A stretch of 64,000 nt of DNA from Cryobacterium levicorallinum (GCF_004402405.1 NZ_SOFE01000011.1:62001-126000); one strand, 5' to 3'; numbered from the stretch's first letter, positions 46,583-56,269 are shown. A program made the numbers and translations. The notes: generated by a model from the letters alone, not told the origin.

Positions 46583-47947
46583 TTAGACGCTCAGGTAGCT
46601 GAGCAGGTCGTGCCGGGTGATGACGCCGAGTGGTTTGCCGCCGTCGGTCACGAGCAGCGCGTCGTGAGTGGCGAAGGCGGCGCGGGCGGCAGCGACGGGC
46701 TCGTTGACGCCGATCAGCGGCAGCGGCACGCCCACGATCGCCCCGATCCGGTCGGTGAGCTGCGCGTCGCCGGAGAAGACCCGGTCCATCAGAGCTCGCT
46801 CATCGACCGAGCCAAGCACCTCCCCCATGACGACGGGCGGCTTGGCGCTCAGCACGAGCAGCTGCGACACACCCTGGCTGGTCATGGTTTCGATGGCGTC
46901 ACGCACGGTGTCGCTCGGGTGCACATAGACCAGAGCCGGCAGTCGCCCGGTCTTCGATTCGAGCAAATTGGCGACCGTGTGACCGGCGGGGGCTGCGCTG
47001 AAACCGTAGCTGCGCATCCACTTATCGTTGAAGATCTTGCCGAGATAACCGCGACCGCCGTCGGGCAGCAGGACCACGATGGTGTCGTCGGGTCCGAGCT
47101 TTTCGGCTGCACGCAGGGCGGCAACGACGGCCATTCCGCTCGAGCCGCCGACCAAAATTCCCTCTTCGAGCGCGAGCCGCCGGGTCATCGCGAAGGAGTC
47201 GGCGTCGGAGACGGCGATGACCTCGTGCACGACGGCGGGATCGTAGGCGCCCGGCCAAAAGTCCTCACCAACACCCTCGACCAGGTAGGGCCGGCCGGTG
47301 CCGCCGGAGTAGACCGAACCTTCAGGGTCCGCTCCGATGATGCGCACGGCGTCGTTTGACACCTCCCGTAGGTAGCGGCCGGTTCCGGTGATGGTGCCGC
47401 CGGTGCCGACTCCGGCGACGAAGTGCGTGACCGTGCCGTCGGTGTCGCGCCAGATCTCGGGGCCGGTGGTCTCGTAGTGACTGAGCGGGCCGTTCGGGTT
47501 GAAGTATTGGTTGGGCTTGAAAGCACCCGGAATGTCCCTGGCCAGCCGGTCCGAGACGCTGTAATACGATTCGGGGTCCTCCGGTGAAACGGATGTCGGC
47601 GTCACCACGATCTCGGCGCCGTATGCCGTGAGGACGTTGCGTTTGTCCTCGCCGACCTTGTCCGGCAATACGAACACGCACTTGTAGCCGCGCTGCTGCG
47701 CCACCAGGGCCAGGCCCACCCCGGTGTTGCCGGAGGTGGGTTCGACGATCGTACCGCCGGGTTTCAAGAATCCATCGCGCTCGGCGGCGTCGATAATGCG
47801 CACCGCGATGCGGTCCTTCGCCGAGCCGCCCGGGTTGAGATATTCCAGCTTCACCAGCACCGTCGCGGTCAATCCCGCGGTGACCTTGTGGAGTTTGACC
47901 AGCGGCGTGTCACCGATGAGGTCGAGAATGGTGTTAGCGATTTTCAT
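46583..47947 (-). CDS. cbs: Cystathionine beta-synthase
   Basis: A 454-residue enzyme. The PLP domain has the lysine in NPGGSAKDRIAVRI (K44) and the substrate loop PTSGNTGVGLALVAQQ. The C-terminal 120 residues form two CBS domains (VHPSDTVRDAIETMTSQGVS and DALLVTDGGKPLGVITRHDL). It joins homocysteine and serine to cystathionine; the tandem CBS part is a regulatory module. It leads a two-gene operon with metB. Confidence 0.93.
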   Translation of the reverse strand: MKIANTILDLIGDTPLVKLHKVTAGLTATVLVKLEYLNPGGSAKDRIAVRIIDAAERDGFLKPGGTIVEPTSGNTGVGLALVAQQRGYKCVFVLPDKVGEDKRNVLTAYGAEIVVTPTSVSPEDPESYYSVSDRLARDIPGAFKPNQYFNPNGPLSHYETTGPEIWRDTDGTVTHFVAGVGTGGTITGTGRYLREVSNDAVRIIGADPEGSVYSGGTGRPYLVEGVGEDFWPGAYDPAVVHEVIAVSDADSFAMTRRLALEEGILVGGSSGMAVVAALRAAEKLGPDDTIVVLLPDGGRGYLGKIFNDKWMRSYGFSAAPAGHTVANLLESKTGRLPALVYVHPSDTVRDAIETMTSQGVSQLLVLSAKPPVVMGEVLGSVDERALMDRVFSGDAQLTDRIGAIVGVPLPLIGVNEPVAAARAAFATHDALLVTDGGKPLGVITRHDLLSYLSV

Positions 47948-48216
47948 GGGAATTCCTTCTGTCGAGCCGCACGCGAGTGGGCAGGCGCGGCCTCGGGTTG
48001 CACCGGCGCGGCGCGTTCCGGGCGGTGGCCGGGCGCGTTCGTGGAGGGTCGGCTAGCGACAGCAGCAACACGACGAGTGAACGGGCACGCATCCACTCTA
48101 ACGGGCGGCGAGACCTGGCGACCAGCCTGAGAAATGTCTGTGAGAGCGAGATCAGAGGGAAGCTGCAGGGGCGACTGGTACGTTCGATTGGAAGTAGTTC
48201 CCACAGAGAGGCCGTC

Positions 48217-48897
48217 GTGACCCCCCAGCCCGGATCCCCAGTCAATAAAGCGTCGATCAAGGAAGAGCGTGCTGCGAAGCGCGCGAAGAAGCTGGAGGAA
48301 TATCACCGCCAGCAGAAGCGCAGCAAGCGCAACCGACGGATCGGCATCATTGGTGGGTCGGTCGCCGCGGTCGCTATCATCGCCCTCCTGGTGGCCACTT
48401 TTGCGCTCGCCCCGAAAGCGGCGAACTACGCGGGCGGCGGCGCCGGCGATGCGTCGACGATCGACGGCGTGGAGACCTTCACTAACACGGCCGGACACGT
48501 CGAAACGGCGGTGACCTACGAGCAGACGCCGCCCGCCGGTGGCGAACACGCCCCGGCCTGGCTCAATTGCGGCGTGTACGATCAGGCGGTTCCGAGCGAG
48601 AACGCGGTGCACTCCCTCGAGCACGGCGCAATCTGGGTTACCTATGACCCGGCGATCGCTGACGCCGAGCTCGACCTGCTCAAGACGGCGCTGCCCTCCA
48701 GCTACGTCGTGTTGTCGCCCTTCGAGGGAATTCCCGCACCGATCGTGCTGAGCGGTTGGAATGCCCAGCTGCAGATCGACAGCGCAGACGACGCGCGCAT
48801 CGGTGAATTCTTCACCGAATTCTGGAAGAGCACGAACGTGCCCGAAGACGGCGCCTCCTGCTCGGGCGCAATCGACGCCCCCGGCAAGGTTTCCTAG
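48217..48897 (+). CDS. DUF3105 membrane-anchored protein
   Basis: A 226-residue protein. The highly charged N-terminus (KEERAAKRAKKLEEYHRQQK) precedes one membrane helix (IGIIGGSVAAVAIIALLVATFAL), so it is anchored with the rest outside. The DUF3105 domain has GGEHAPAWLNCGVYDQAV and NAVHSLEHGAIWVTYDPA with conserved histidines and cysteine. The function is unknown. The GTG at 48217 has a GAGAGG site. It is followed by a DUF305 protein. The 269 bases before it hold the divergent promoters and nothing else I can name. Confidence 0.85.
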   Translation: MTPQPGSPVNKASIKEERAAKRAKKLEEYHRQQKRSKRNRRIGIIGGSVAAVAIIALLVATFALAPKAANYAGGGAGDASTIDGVETFTNTAGHVETAVTYEQTPPAGGEHAPAWLNCGVYDQAVPSENAVHSLEHGAIWVTYDPAIADAELDLLKTALPSSYVVLSPFEGIPAPIVLSGWNAQLQIDSADDARIGEFFTEFWKSTNVPEDGASCSGAIDAPGKVS

Positions 48898-48922
48898 AGC
48901 GCGGGACAGCGTGCAGCCCATA

Positions 48923-49615
48923 ATGCCTGCGCGACCAGCGGATGCCCCACCGTCGCGACCGCGCCGCACCCTGATTCGTGCGATCGCGGCATCCGTTCTG
49001 GTGACGGCGCTCGTAGTCGGAGCCGTGGCCTTCTCAATCGGGAGATTGAGCACGATCGTCGACGCGACGCCCGAGACGACGAGCGCCGAGGCCGGCTTCG
49101 CGCGGGATATGCAGGAGCACCACAACCAGGGGGTCGAACTCGCCCTGATCATCCGCGATCGGACCGATGATGAACCGGTGCGGCTGCTCGCCTACGACAT
49201 CGCCACGACGCAGGCCAAGCAGAGCGGGCAGATGTCGGGCTGGCTCGCCGTGTGGGGGCTGCCGCAATTCGCCCCGGAGCCGTCGATGACCTGGATGACT
49301 CGGCCTGGCCTCTCCGGCGAGACCCACGACGGACCGCACACGGCCGGTTCCGACGCCGTGCACGTCGCCGGGGAGCCGATGCCCGGGCTCGCGACCGCCG
49401 CCGAAATTGCCGCGCTCACCGCGGCCTCCGGGGTCGAAGCTGAACGCCAGTTTCTCGCCATCATGATCACTCACCACCGGGGTGCGATCGAGATGGCCGA
49501 GGCGGTGCTGGACCGCAGCACCAACGCGACCGTGCAGTCGTTTGCGACCTCGGTCGTGCTGAGCCAGGAGTCCGAAATCGATCTGATGACCGGGATGCTC
49601 GCCGACCGTTCGTAG
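48923..49615 (+). CDS. DUF305 (ferritin-like) exported protein
   Basis: A 230-residue protein with an N-terminal membrane helix (LIRAIAASVLVTALVVGAVAF) and a DUF305 domain. The family histidine clusters are RDMQEHHNQGVELAL and MITHHRGAIEMAEAVL, with QSGQMSGWL. DUF305 proteins have a ferritin-like four-helix fold and some are linked to metal handling. The role is not shown. ATG at 48923 is used; a GTG four codons earlier is possible. It begins 26 bases after the DUF3105 stop, so they are probably co-transcribed. Confidence 0.88.
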   Translation: MPARPADAPPSRPRRTLIRAIAASVLVTALVVGAVAFSIGRLSTIVDATPETTSAEAGFARDMQEHHNQGVELALIIRDRTDDEPVRLLAYDIATTQAKQSGQMSGWLAVWGLPQFAPEPSMTWMTRPGLSGETHDGPHTAGSDAVHVAGEPMPGLATAAEIAALTAASGVEAERQFLAIMITHHRGAIEMAEAVLDRSTNATVQSFATSVVLSQESEIDLMTGMLADRS

Positions 49616-49637
49616 CCCTCCCCGGTGCGTGACAGGC

Positions 49638-49705
49638 GCCGGGCCCACCCTGTGAACCGGGGCCCAGCCTATGAACTGGGCCCACGTTCCGGGTCCGGGC
49701 CCCGT
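49638..49705. repeat. GGGCCC element, copy 6 (variant without ATGATC core)
   Basis: GGGCCCACC, then GGGGCCCAGCCTATGAACTG and GGGCCC, then a GGGTCCGGGCCCC tail. It resembles copies 3 and the left part of 5. It lies between the convergent DUF305 and propeller genes and fills that gap. Confidence 0.8.
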
Positions 49706-49716
49706 GCACGATGGCG

Positions 49717-50514
49717 TCAGGGGGTGGCGCAATAGGTCAGAATTTCGGTGCCGTTGCCTTCGTCGTCGTCGTCGGGGGCCACCCGCATCGTCACGCAGCC
49801 CGAGTCGAGCGAGATCGAGAACGGGTTTCGAGTGACCGTGTGCCCGGCCGTCGAGTACAGGCCGATCGGAAATTCCCGAGCGATCGTGCGCTGTGCGGTA
49901 TCGATGAGTGCCAACCCGCCCAGCTCAAAGGCTCCGGATGCCCCGCTCAGCACCGCGATTCCGCTCGCGGCGATGAGACCCTCACCGAGAAAGCGGCAGT
50001 CCTGGTAGTCGATGAACCCGCTCGGATTCGGCCAATACGCGACCAACGCCCCAGCAACAGTCCAGGTGTAGAAGAACCGTGAGCCCCAGCTGGCGCCGTG
50101 CACGAGGCCATTCACCCGGTCGCAGACGACCCAGCTCACGTGGTCGGCGACCCGAAAGCGCTCCCGAACCTCGCCGGACGCCGGGTCGATCGTCATAATC
50201 ATGCTCTGGCCGCCCGGGCGGTATTGCGCCACCGACACCCATACCGAACTGCCGTCGAAGTCGACGCCGCCCGGGTGGTACATCTCGCCGTCGCCCACGA
50301 TCACATCCCGCTGCAGCGCTCCGCGCTCGTCGATGATGAACACGTGACCCACTCCACGGGTTTCGGCCTGAATCTCCACCGAAGACAGAAAGGTGAGTCC
50401 CGCGGCGAAGGCCAGCCCCTGCGGGTGGAAGGTGGCAAAGTCGAGCGGTAACCGGTCGACCAGGTGCCAGGGCGTCTGCCGGTCGAGACCGTCGAGTGCG
50501 TCGAGTGCGGGCAT
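49717..50514 (-). CDS. Beta-propeller-like protein (DUF6454 type)
   Basis: A 265-residue cytoplasmic-looking protein without a signal peptide. Repeated blade-like segments, FHPQGLAFAAGLTFLSS, YHPGGVDFDGSSVWVSVA and VNGLVHGASWGSRFFYTW, suggest a six-bladed propeller of the SMP-30-like shape. No enzymatic residues can be named. Its start codon overlaps the stop of the diesterase/phosphatase gene by one base (TGATG). It is the last gene of the operon, so it may process or bind a product of it. Confidence 0.75.
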   Translation of the reverse strand: MPALDALDGLDRQTPWHLVDRLPLDFATFHPQGLAFAAGLTFLSSVEIQAETRGVGHVFIIDERGALQRDVIVGDGEMYHPGGVDFDGSSVWVSVAQYRPGGQSMIMTIDPASGEVRERFRVADHVSWVVCDRVNGLVHGASWGSRFFYTWTVAGALVAYWPNPSGFIDYQDCRFLGEGLIAASGIAVLSGASGAFELGGLALIDTAQRTIAREFPIGLYSTAGHTVTRNPFSISLDSGCVTMRVAPDDDDEGNGTEILTYCATP

Positions 50515-52064
50515 CAGCTCGCGCGCACGGCGGCGCGCCACAGGCCATACACTTCCGTCGCGGCCTCGGGGGCGGCAACCACGATGCCGCCGCGCCGAGG
50601 AAACGCGTTCGGAATCCCGTCTTCGTCAAGCACGACGCCACCGGCCTCCTGCACGATCAGGGTGCCGGCCAGATGGTCGACGGCGCTGAACTGGCCGATC
50701 ACCGAGGCGGCTCCCCGTCCGGCGGCGATTCCCACGACGGTCAGCGTGGCTGAGCCCATCACCCGCATGATGCTGAACCGCTCGCCCAGCGCGGTCAGGA
50801 GTTCGATCATGCCCGGCCACGGCAGGTGCCCGGCGAGTTCCGTGTGTACGACCCGTCCGGCCAGCGACAGCGGTCCCTCGCCGGCTCGGGGCAGCGCCAG
50901 GGCAGCGCCATTGAGCCGGGCGCCCTGCCCGGCCACCGCTTCGAACAGGTCGCCGCGCCAGGGTTCGGACACGACGGCGACGTAGGGAACGTGATCCACC
51001 GCCAGGGCGAGTGAAAACGACGTCCACGGAATCAGGTTGGCGTAGTTTGTCGTGCCGTCGACCGGGTCGAGGTACCAGCACGGCACGCCGGCCTGCGCCT
51101 CGCCGCCCATCTCTTCGCCGACGAAGTTGTGGCCGGGAAATTTGGCAGCAATCCGCGCGCGAACATGTGCCTCGACGGCAACGTCCACCTCGGTCACGAG
51201 GTCGCCTGGGTTCGCCTTGGTCGAAATTGTTCCCTTGTCGGCGGATCGGCTATAGTCCTGCGCCCAGATCGCGAGTTCCCGGGCAATCGCACTGGCCTCG
51301 CGCAGCTCGTCCGCCGAGAACGCCGAAACCGCAGAGAAAGCCGCCGGCTCAGGCCCGACGGCCTCGCGCACGGTCTCGGCGAGCAGAGCCAACCGATTGG
51401 AGGTCACGGAATCCACGCCCAGCGCGAGCACCCACCGCATGATCGCGGCGCTATCGACCGTCCAGCAGGCGACCCGCAAGCCCAGGGCATGAATGTCGTC
51501 CACGAGCTTTCGGCTGAGCACGACATACTCCGCGTTCACAAAATCCGGCCGGAGCTCATCGATCAACTCGAGCGGGGGCGCCTCGCGCCGGTGCCACGGC
51601 AGCCAGATGCTAGCCGCAGCATCCAGAGAACGGATGCGCCGCATCCCGGCCAAACTTCCACACCACGCGACGTCCAGGCCGCTTTCTCGCACTACGTCAA
51701 AAGCCTGCGCGGCCGGCGCTTCCTCGTCCATGTCGATAAGCAGCAGGGCGGGGGAATCTTCGAACAGCTTCAGCGCGTCTCGCAACAACGGGACACGAAG
51801 ATCGTCGCCGCCCAACAGGGCGACCTGCGCGTAGGTCAGGTCCGCGATGGCGGCGTCGAAGCCCCACAACCGAAGGAGACTCGCATCGTGCAGCAACACC
51901 ACCTGGCCGTCACGGGTGACCCGAACATCGACCTCGACGTAGTCCGCCCCCGCCGCAATCGCCGATCGAATCGCTGCGAGGGTATTCTCCCGAAAATTCT
52001 GGGAATCCCCGCGGTGAGCGGTGACGGCGGCGACCCGCTGGGCGGCCGCGCTGGGCGCGCTCAT
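50514..52064 (-). CDS. Glycerophosphodiesterase-inositol monophosphatase fusion
   Basis: A 516-residue two-domain enzyme. Residues about 10-235 are a GDPD domain: AHRGD at 16-20, EN at 26-27, E44/D46 in VEVDVR, HD at 59-60, and CWTVDS late in the barrel. Residues about 250-516 are an inositol-monophosphatase-type domain: GEE at 316-318, DPVDGTTN at 333-340 and FSAVDHLAG near the end. Both sets of metal ligands are intact. The likely sequence is cleavage of a glycerophosphodiester, then removal of phosphate from a product. Glycerophosphoinositol is an obvious but unproven substrate. It overlaps the importer ATPase gene by four bases. Confidence 0.88.
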   Translation of the reverse strand: MSAPSAAAQRVAAVTAHRGDSQNFRENTLAAIRSAIAAGADYVEVDVRVTRDGQVVLLHDASLLRLWGFDAAIADLTYAQVALLGGDDLRVPLLRDALKLFEDSPALLLIDMDEEAPAAQAFDVVRESGLDVAWCGSLAGMRRIRSLDAAASIWLPWHRREAPPLELIDELRPDFVNAEYVVLSRKLVDDIHALGLRVACWTVDSAAIMRWVLALGVDSVTSNRLALLAETVREAVGPEPAAFSAVSAFSADELREASAIARELAIWAQDYSRSADKGTISTKANPGDLVTEVDVAVEAHVRARIAAKFPGHNFVGEEMGGEAQAGVPCWYLDPVDGTTNYANLIPWTSFSLALAVDHVPYVAVVSEPWRGDLFEAVAGQGARLNGAALALPRAGEGPLSLAGRVVHTELAGHLPWPGMIELLTALGERFSIMRVMGSATLTVVGIAAGRGAASVIGQFSAVDHLAGTLIVQEAGGVVLDEDGIPNAFPRRGGIVVAAPEAATEVYGLWRAAVRAS

Positions 52065-53137
52065 GCCGCCACCCCGGCGGCCGTGACGAGCCGGCCCTGC
52101 CGAAAGGTAAGCGCCTTCTGGATGGCGGCGTGACCGCGATCGCCGGGCGCCGGTGGCAGCCCGGAGGCGAAGGCGCGAAGAGTGGCGTCATCGCGCTTCA
52201 GGTAGATTTCGTGAAAATGCCCGTGGGGCACGACGCGCTCGACGACGGCCGGGCGTGCATCGAATGATGCGTGCAGGGTGAACACCACGTCTTCCGGGCG
52301 AATGCCGATGACGTCGTCACCGGGCACGACGGCGCCGTTCACCAGCGAACCTTCGATCCGGTTCAGGCTGCCGATAAAGGTGGCGACGAATTCGGTTTCC
52401 GGCCGGGAATACAGCTCGGCCGGGCGGCTGAACTGCTCAATCTTTCCGGCGTTCATCACGGCGATTCGATCGGACATCGACATCGCCTCGTCCTGGTCGT
52501 GCGTCACGATCAGCGTCGTGATGCCCAGGCGCTGCTGAATTTCACGGATGTCCTCACGCACTTTCACCCGCAGCTTCGCGTCCAGGTTGCTGAGCGGTTC
52601 GTCCAGCAACAGCAGCTCCGGCTCCTGCACCAGGGCGCGCGCCAGGGCAACGCGCTGCTGCTCACCCCCGGAGATGCGGGCCGGACGTGAGTTTTTGTGG
52701 TGCAGCAGGTTGACCAGCGCGAGGGCAGCATCCACTCGCTGCTCGATCTCTTTTTTGCCGAGTCGACGCAGTTTGAGGGGGAAGCCAACGTTCTTCACGA
52801 CCGTCATGTGCGGCCACAGCGCATAGTTCTGAAACACCATGGCACTGGGCCGTTTCTCGGCACCGAGGGCGGACACCTCGCGGTCGTGCACCTGGATCGA
52901 GCCGGCGTCGGGCGCGAGGAATCCGGCGATCATGCGCAGGGTCGTGGTTTTTCCACAGCCGGAGGGGCCAAGCAGGGAGACCAGCTCCCCGTCCTGCACG
53001 GTCAGGTCGAGATTGTCGATGATGGTGCGACCGCCGAGCACCTTGTGGAGGCCGCGCACGCGCAGACCGCGCGAGCCGCCGGCATCCGTTTCACGGTGTG
53101 TGGGTGTCGTGGAATGTATTTCTTCGATCAAAGTCAT
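52061..53137 (-). CDS. ABC importer ATPase
   Basis: A 358-residue ATPase. Walker A is GPSGCGKTT, the signature is ISGGEQQRVALARAL, Walker B is LLLLDEPLSNLD and the switch is IVTHDQDEAMSMSD. The C-terminal 110 residues form a TOBE/regulatory barrel (IGIRPEDVVFTL). This is the PotA/FbpC type. It follows the two permeases by 37 bases and overlaps the diesterase fusion gene. Confidence 0.93.
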   Translation of the reverse strand: MTLIEEIHSTTPTHRETDAGGSRGLRVRGLHKVLGGRTIIDNLDLTVQDGELVSLLGPSGCGKTTTLRMIAGFLAPDAGSIQVHDREVSALGAEKRPSAMVFQNYALWPHMTVVKNVGFPLKLRRLGKKEIEQRVDAALALVNLLHHKNSRPARISGGEQQRVALARALVQEPELLLLDEPLSNLDAKLRVKVREDIREIQQRLGITTLIVTHDQDEAMSMSDRIAVMNAGKIEQFSRPAELYSRPETEFVATFIGSLNRIEGSLVNGAVVPGDDVIGIRPEDVVFTLHASFDARPAVVERVVPHGHFHEIYLKRDDATLRAFASGLPPAPGDRGHAAIQKALTFRQGRLVTAAGVAA

Positions 53138-53174
53138 GGTCTTCTCTACACTTCTTGCGATTGCCGGAGCGGAG

Positions 53175-54020
53175 CTATTTGATTTGGAATCCCTCGGCGA
53201 GCGTGCCGCCGACGATGTGCTTGTGCGCCGCCAGCAGCAGGGCGACCGAGGGGATGGCCAGCAGAATGGAGAACACAGCCGCCACCTGATTCGGGTAGTT
53301 GAGCACTAGGGTGTACATCTGCGTTGGCATGGTCATAATGTCGGGTGCGCCAATGAGATAGGTCCCCTGCGCCTCGTCGAACGACGCCAGAAACGACATC
53401 ACCGCGGCCACCAAAATTCCGGGCAGGGCCAGGGGAAAGGTCACGCTGAGGAACACTTGCAGTTTCGAGGCCCCGGCGTCGCGCGCGGCTTCCTCGAGAC
53501 TGCGTGGCACCGCGGCGAAGGCCGCAGCGGGAATCCAGGTCATGAACACTACGGTTCCCAAAACGTGCACTATCAACACGCCCAGCACGGTGCTCATTAG
53601 GTTGAACGCGTAAAACAGCGAGGCGATGGTGACGTACAGACCCATTTTCGGGAAGGCGTTGAGGGCGAACAGCCCGATCAGAAAGGTTCGCCGACCCCAG
53701 AATTCGTAGCGCGCGAAAGCATACGCGGCCGGCAGACAGATGCAGGCCGACACCAGCACGGTCAACGCGGCGAGCGCGAGCGAATTCTGCACCGCACGGC
53801 CGAGCGTTTCGTCGCCGAGCACCACGCTCCACCAGCGCAGGGTCCAGCCGTCCGGGCCGAGGTTGGGGAAGGTCCAGGATTCGGCAAATGCTCGAATGCC
53901 CAGCCAGGCCAGCGGGCCGAGAATGAAAACGACCATGAGGACGAAAAAGAGCCCGCTGAGCGGACCGCTGAAGTTGAGCCGCGCTGCGTCCTGGCGCGCG
54001 CGCTTGGTGACCATCGTCAT
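53175..54020 (-). CDS. ABC importer permease 2
   Basis: A 281-residue permease with six helices. The ATPase-contact EAA loop is SLEEAARDAGASKLQVF. The ATG at 54020 overlaps the preceding stop by one base (TGATGA). The pair of single permeases resembles PotB/PotC and phosphonate/iron importers. No substrate specificity can be read. Confidence 0.92.
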   Translation of the reverse strand: MTMVTKRARQDAARLNFSGPLSGLFFVLMVVFILGPLAWLGIRAFAESWTFPNLGPDGWTLRWWSVVLGDETLGRAVQNSLALAALTVLVSACICLPAAYAFARYEFWGRRTFLIGLFALNAFPKMGLYVTIASLFYAFNLMSTVLGVLIVHVLGTVVFMTWIPAAAFAAVPRSLEEAARDAGASKLQVFLSVTFPLALPGILVAAVMSFLASFDEAQGTYLIGAPDIMTMPTQMYTLVLNYPNQVAAVFSILLAIPSVALLLAAHKHIVGGTLAEGFQIK

Positions 54021-54961
54021 CAGACTTTCCCCTGATCCTTTGCTGATCGAAAGTTGGCCCAGACATACGCTGCAGCGATACCGGATGCGATCACAAAGAC
54101 GATGAAGGCCATCACGACGGATTGCTGCGGCTGGTTGAAGGCCGAGAAATAGTTGGACATGCTCACGCCGAGCATGTTGGGCGCATTGGGCCCGGTGAAG
54201 TACGGCACCGTGAAGGAGCCGACCACGCCGATCGCGGTGAACGTGACCGCGATCAAGATCGGTACGAAGGCCATGGGAATGAGAATGGATACGACAATGC
54301 GCAGAAACCCGGCACCGGCGTCCCGCGCCGCTTCGATCATGGCGTTGGGAATGGCCTGCAGGCCGGAGGTGATCATGAGTACCGCGAACGGCAGCGAGGT
54401 CCACACAGATCCGATCACCACGGCGACCATGGTGAAGGCCCACACCGGTGCCTCGACACCGAACTGCGCAAAGACGCTGCGCACGAAGCCGTCACCGGAG
54501 TAGAACGTGACGATTGCCCAGGAGGCGATGACCACCGGGATGAACAGCGGGATGATCGCCAGACCGGACAGCAGCCGGGCCATCCGTCCGTCACGGAGCT
54601 TGAGGAACAGCCCGATGCCCAGAGCCAGAAAAATGACGATGACCGTGCTGAGCGCTGTCACGCCGACGGTGACCGAGAGGTCTCGCAGGATGCGGGAGTT
54701 CGAGAGCACCTCGATATAGGCCGCCGGTGTTCCCCACCAATTCTCGGCTTCGTGCACGTTCAGGCCGATCGAGGCGATCACGTGGTTCAGGCCACCGGTC
54801 AGGCCGATGCTGAACGCAAATGCCAGGACGATCGGGAATCCCACGAACAGCAGAATCAAAATGATCGGGGGAAGGGCAAGGAAGAAGCCCAACGGGCGAC
54901 GCGCCACAGCCGGGGTGGCTATGGCGCGTCGCTTTGAGCCCCGGGTCGGGGCGAGAGTCAC
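54020..54961 (-). CDS. ABC importer permease 1
   Basis: A 313-residue permease with six helices and the EAA loop NAMIEAARDAGAGFLRIVV. The GTG at 54961 overlaps the stop of the binding-protein gene by four bases (GTGA), so it is preferred to the slightly longer frame. It pairs with permease 2. The same GTGA junction occurs in the second importer operon at 63256-63259. Confidence 0.92.
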   Translation of the reverse strand: MTLAPTRGSKRRAIATPAVARRPLGFFLALPPIILILLFVGFPIVLAFAFSIGLTGGLNHVIASIGLNVHEAENWWGTPAAYIEVLSNSRILRDLSVTVGVTALSTVIVIFLALGIGLFLKLRDGRMARLLSGLAIIPLFIPVVIASWAIVTFYSGDGFVRSVFAQFGVEAPVWAFTMVAVVIGSVWTSLPFAVLMITSGLQAIPNAMIEAARDAGAGFLRIVVSILIPMAFVPILIAVTFTAIGVVGSFTVPYFTGPNAPNMLGVSMSNYFSAFNQPQQSVVMAFIVFVIASGIAAAYVWANFRSAKDQGKV

Positions 54962-56115
54962 TGTCCCGGAACTTCCTGATCCCACAGGTTGCTCAAGTCA
55001 CTGCCCATCTGAGAGAAGTAGCCCTTGCGCAGGTTGCCGGTATCGGCATCCTCGAACTCGTTCTGGATGTCGGCCGAAAGCAGGTCGAGGCTGATTGCCG
55101 GGAAGCCGGCGATCTCGTTCACGATCATTTCCTGAGCGTCGGGGGTCAGGACGAAGTTGGCGAGCTTGAGCGCACCCTCCTGGCGGGGGCTGGCAGCCGG
55201 AACGCCGAGGTAGGCTGCGCTTCCGGTGAAGGACGGGTCGGCGATCTGCGTGTAGTTCACGGACTCGCCAATCGCGCCGTTCTTCTTGCCGGAGATGAAC
55301 ATGTCGGACCAGACCGGCGCCATCGAGATTTCACCGCTCGCCAGCAGGTCCAGCGTCTGCTGGTTGCCGTTGGGGTAGAAACCATTCTGGTAGATGTACG
55401 GGTTCAGGCTGCGGAGTGTTTCGAACCCTTCGGTCCACTCGCTTTCCAGTTCCTTCTCGTAGCCGACGGTCATTTTTGCGCGGGCATCCTCAGAAACGTA
55501 CTTGTCGAGGACCGTCGCGACGAAGGCCGAGCCGGATCCGCCGGACTTCGGGGAGTTGTAGGTGAATTCGCCCGGGTTCGCCTCAATCCATGCCAGCAGC
55601 TCGTCGAGGGTCTTCGGCGGTGTCGGGATGGTGGCGGTGTCGTATGCCAGCAGAACGACGGAGCCGCGGTAGGCGATCCCGCCGGCACCACCGGCCTCGA
55701 CGACGTCACCCGGAATGTCATTGAAGGCAGGAATTTCGTCCGCGGTCATCGGCGTCAGCAGTCCGGCCTCGGCGGCCATGGGCACGAATCCGCCGTCAAC
55801 GAGGTCGAAGCCCGGGTCCTTTTCCTGCTCCGTGGCACTCGTCAGCTTGGCCATCGTCTGGGCATCGTGCTCGCCGTGCAGATCGAGGTTGACCGCGACG
55901 GTGTAACCGGGGTTCTCCTCTTCGAAGGCGGGAATGAGGTGGTCTTCCCACAGCGCCTGGATGTTTTCACCGCCACTGATGAGTACCGTGAGGGCCTGAT
56001 CGGCCGACCCATCGGTGTCCAGCGATGTTGCGGCGCTGCTCTGCACGCATCCGGCTAAGGCCAGGATCGCGACTGATGCTACGGCTGTGGCGGCAAGGAG
56101 TCGAGTTTTTTTCAT
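54958..56115 (-). CDS. Extracellular solute-binding lipoprotein
   Basis: A 385-residue family-1/ABC-Fe-type binding lipoprotein. The signal MKKTRLLAATAVASVAILAL is followed by the lipobox LAGC. The mature part begins LTVLISGGENIQALWEDHLI and contains YGSVV-like core segments and GAIGESVNYTQIADPSF. The ATG at 56115 starts the operon. A longer frame upstream enters repeat DNA and is rejected. The ligand is unknown; the linked GDPD-IMPase gene suggests an organic phosphodiester. Confidence 0.9.
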   Translation of the reverse strand: MKKTRLLAATAVASVAILALAGCVQSSAATSLDTDGSADQALTVLISGGENIQALWEDHLIPAFEEENPGYTVAVNLDLHGEHDAQTMAKLTSATEQEKDPGFDLVDGGFVPMAAEAGLLTPMTADEIPAFNDIPGDVVEAGGAGGIAYRGSVVLLAYDTATIPTPPKTLDELLAWIEANPGEFTYNSPKSGGSGSAFVATVLDKYVSEDARAKMTVGYEKELESEWTEGFETLRSLNPYIYQNGFYPNGNQQTLDLLASGEISMAPVWSDMFISGKKNGAIGESVNYTQIADPSFTGSAAYLGVPAASPRQEGALKLANFVLTPDAQEMIVNEIAGFPAISLDLLSADIQNEFEDADTGNLRKGYFSQMGSDLSNLWDQEVPGQ

Positions 56116-56269
56116 TACTGTCCGTCTGCTATTTGGGCGATGGGTAAGCCCCAATGTGGAGCACACCGATCTTCCAAAATGCGGGTGACCAGCACATTGC
56201 CCGAAGGTAAACAGGAAACGTTGCCCCGTCGACGCGAAAGTGAACAGGGGTGTGTGGTGTCGCGCGAAC

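Noticed and set aside
53146..54443. Longer start or alternative frames for permease 2
   Set aside because: They extend into the out-of-frame coding region of permease 1; the TGATGA junction gives a normal-length permease.
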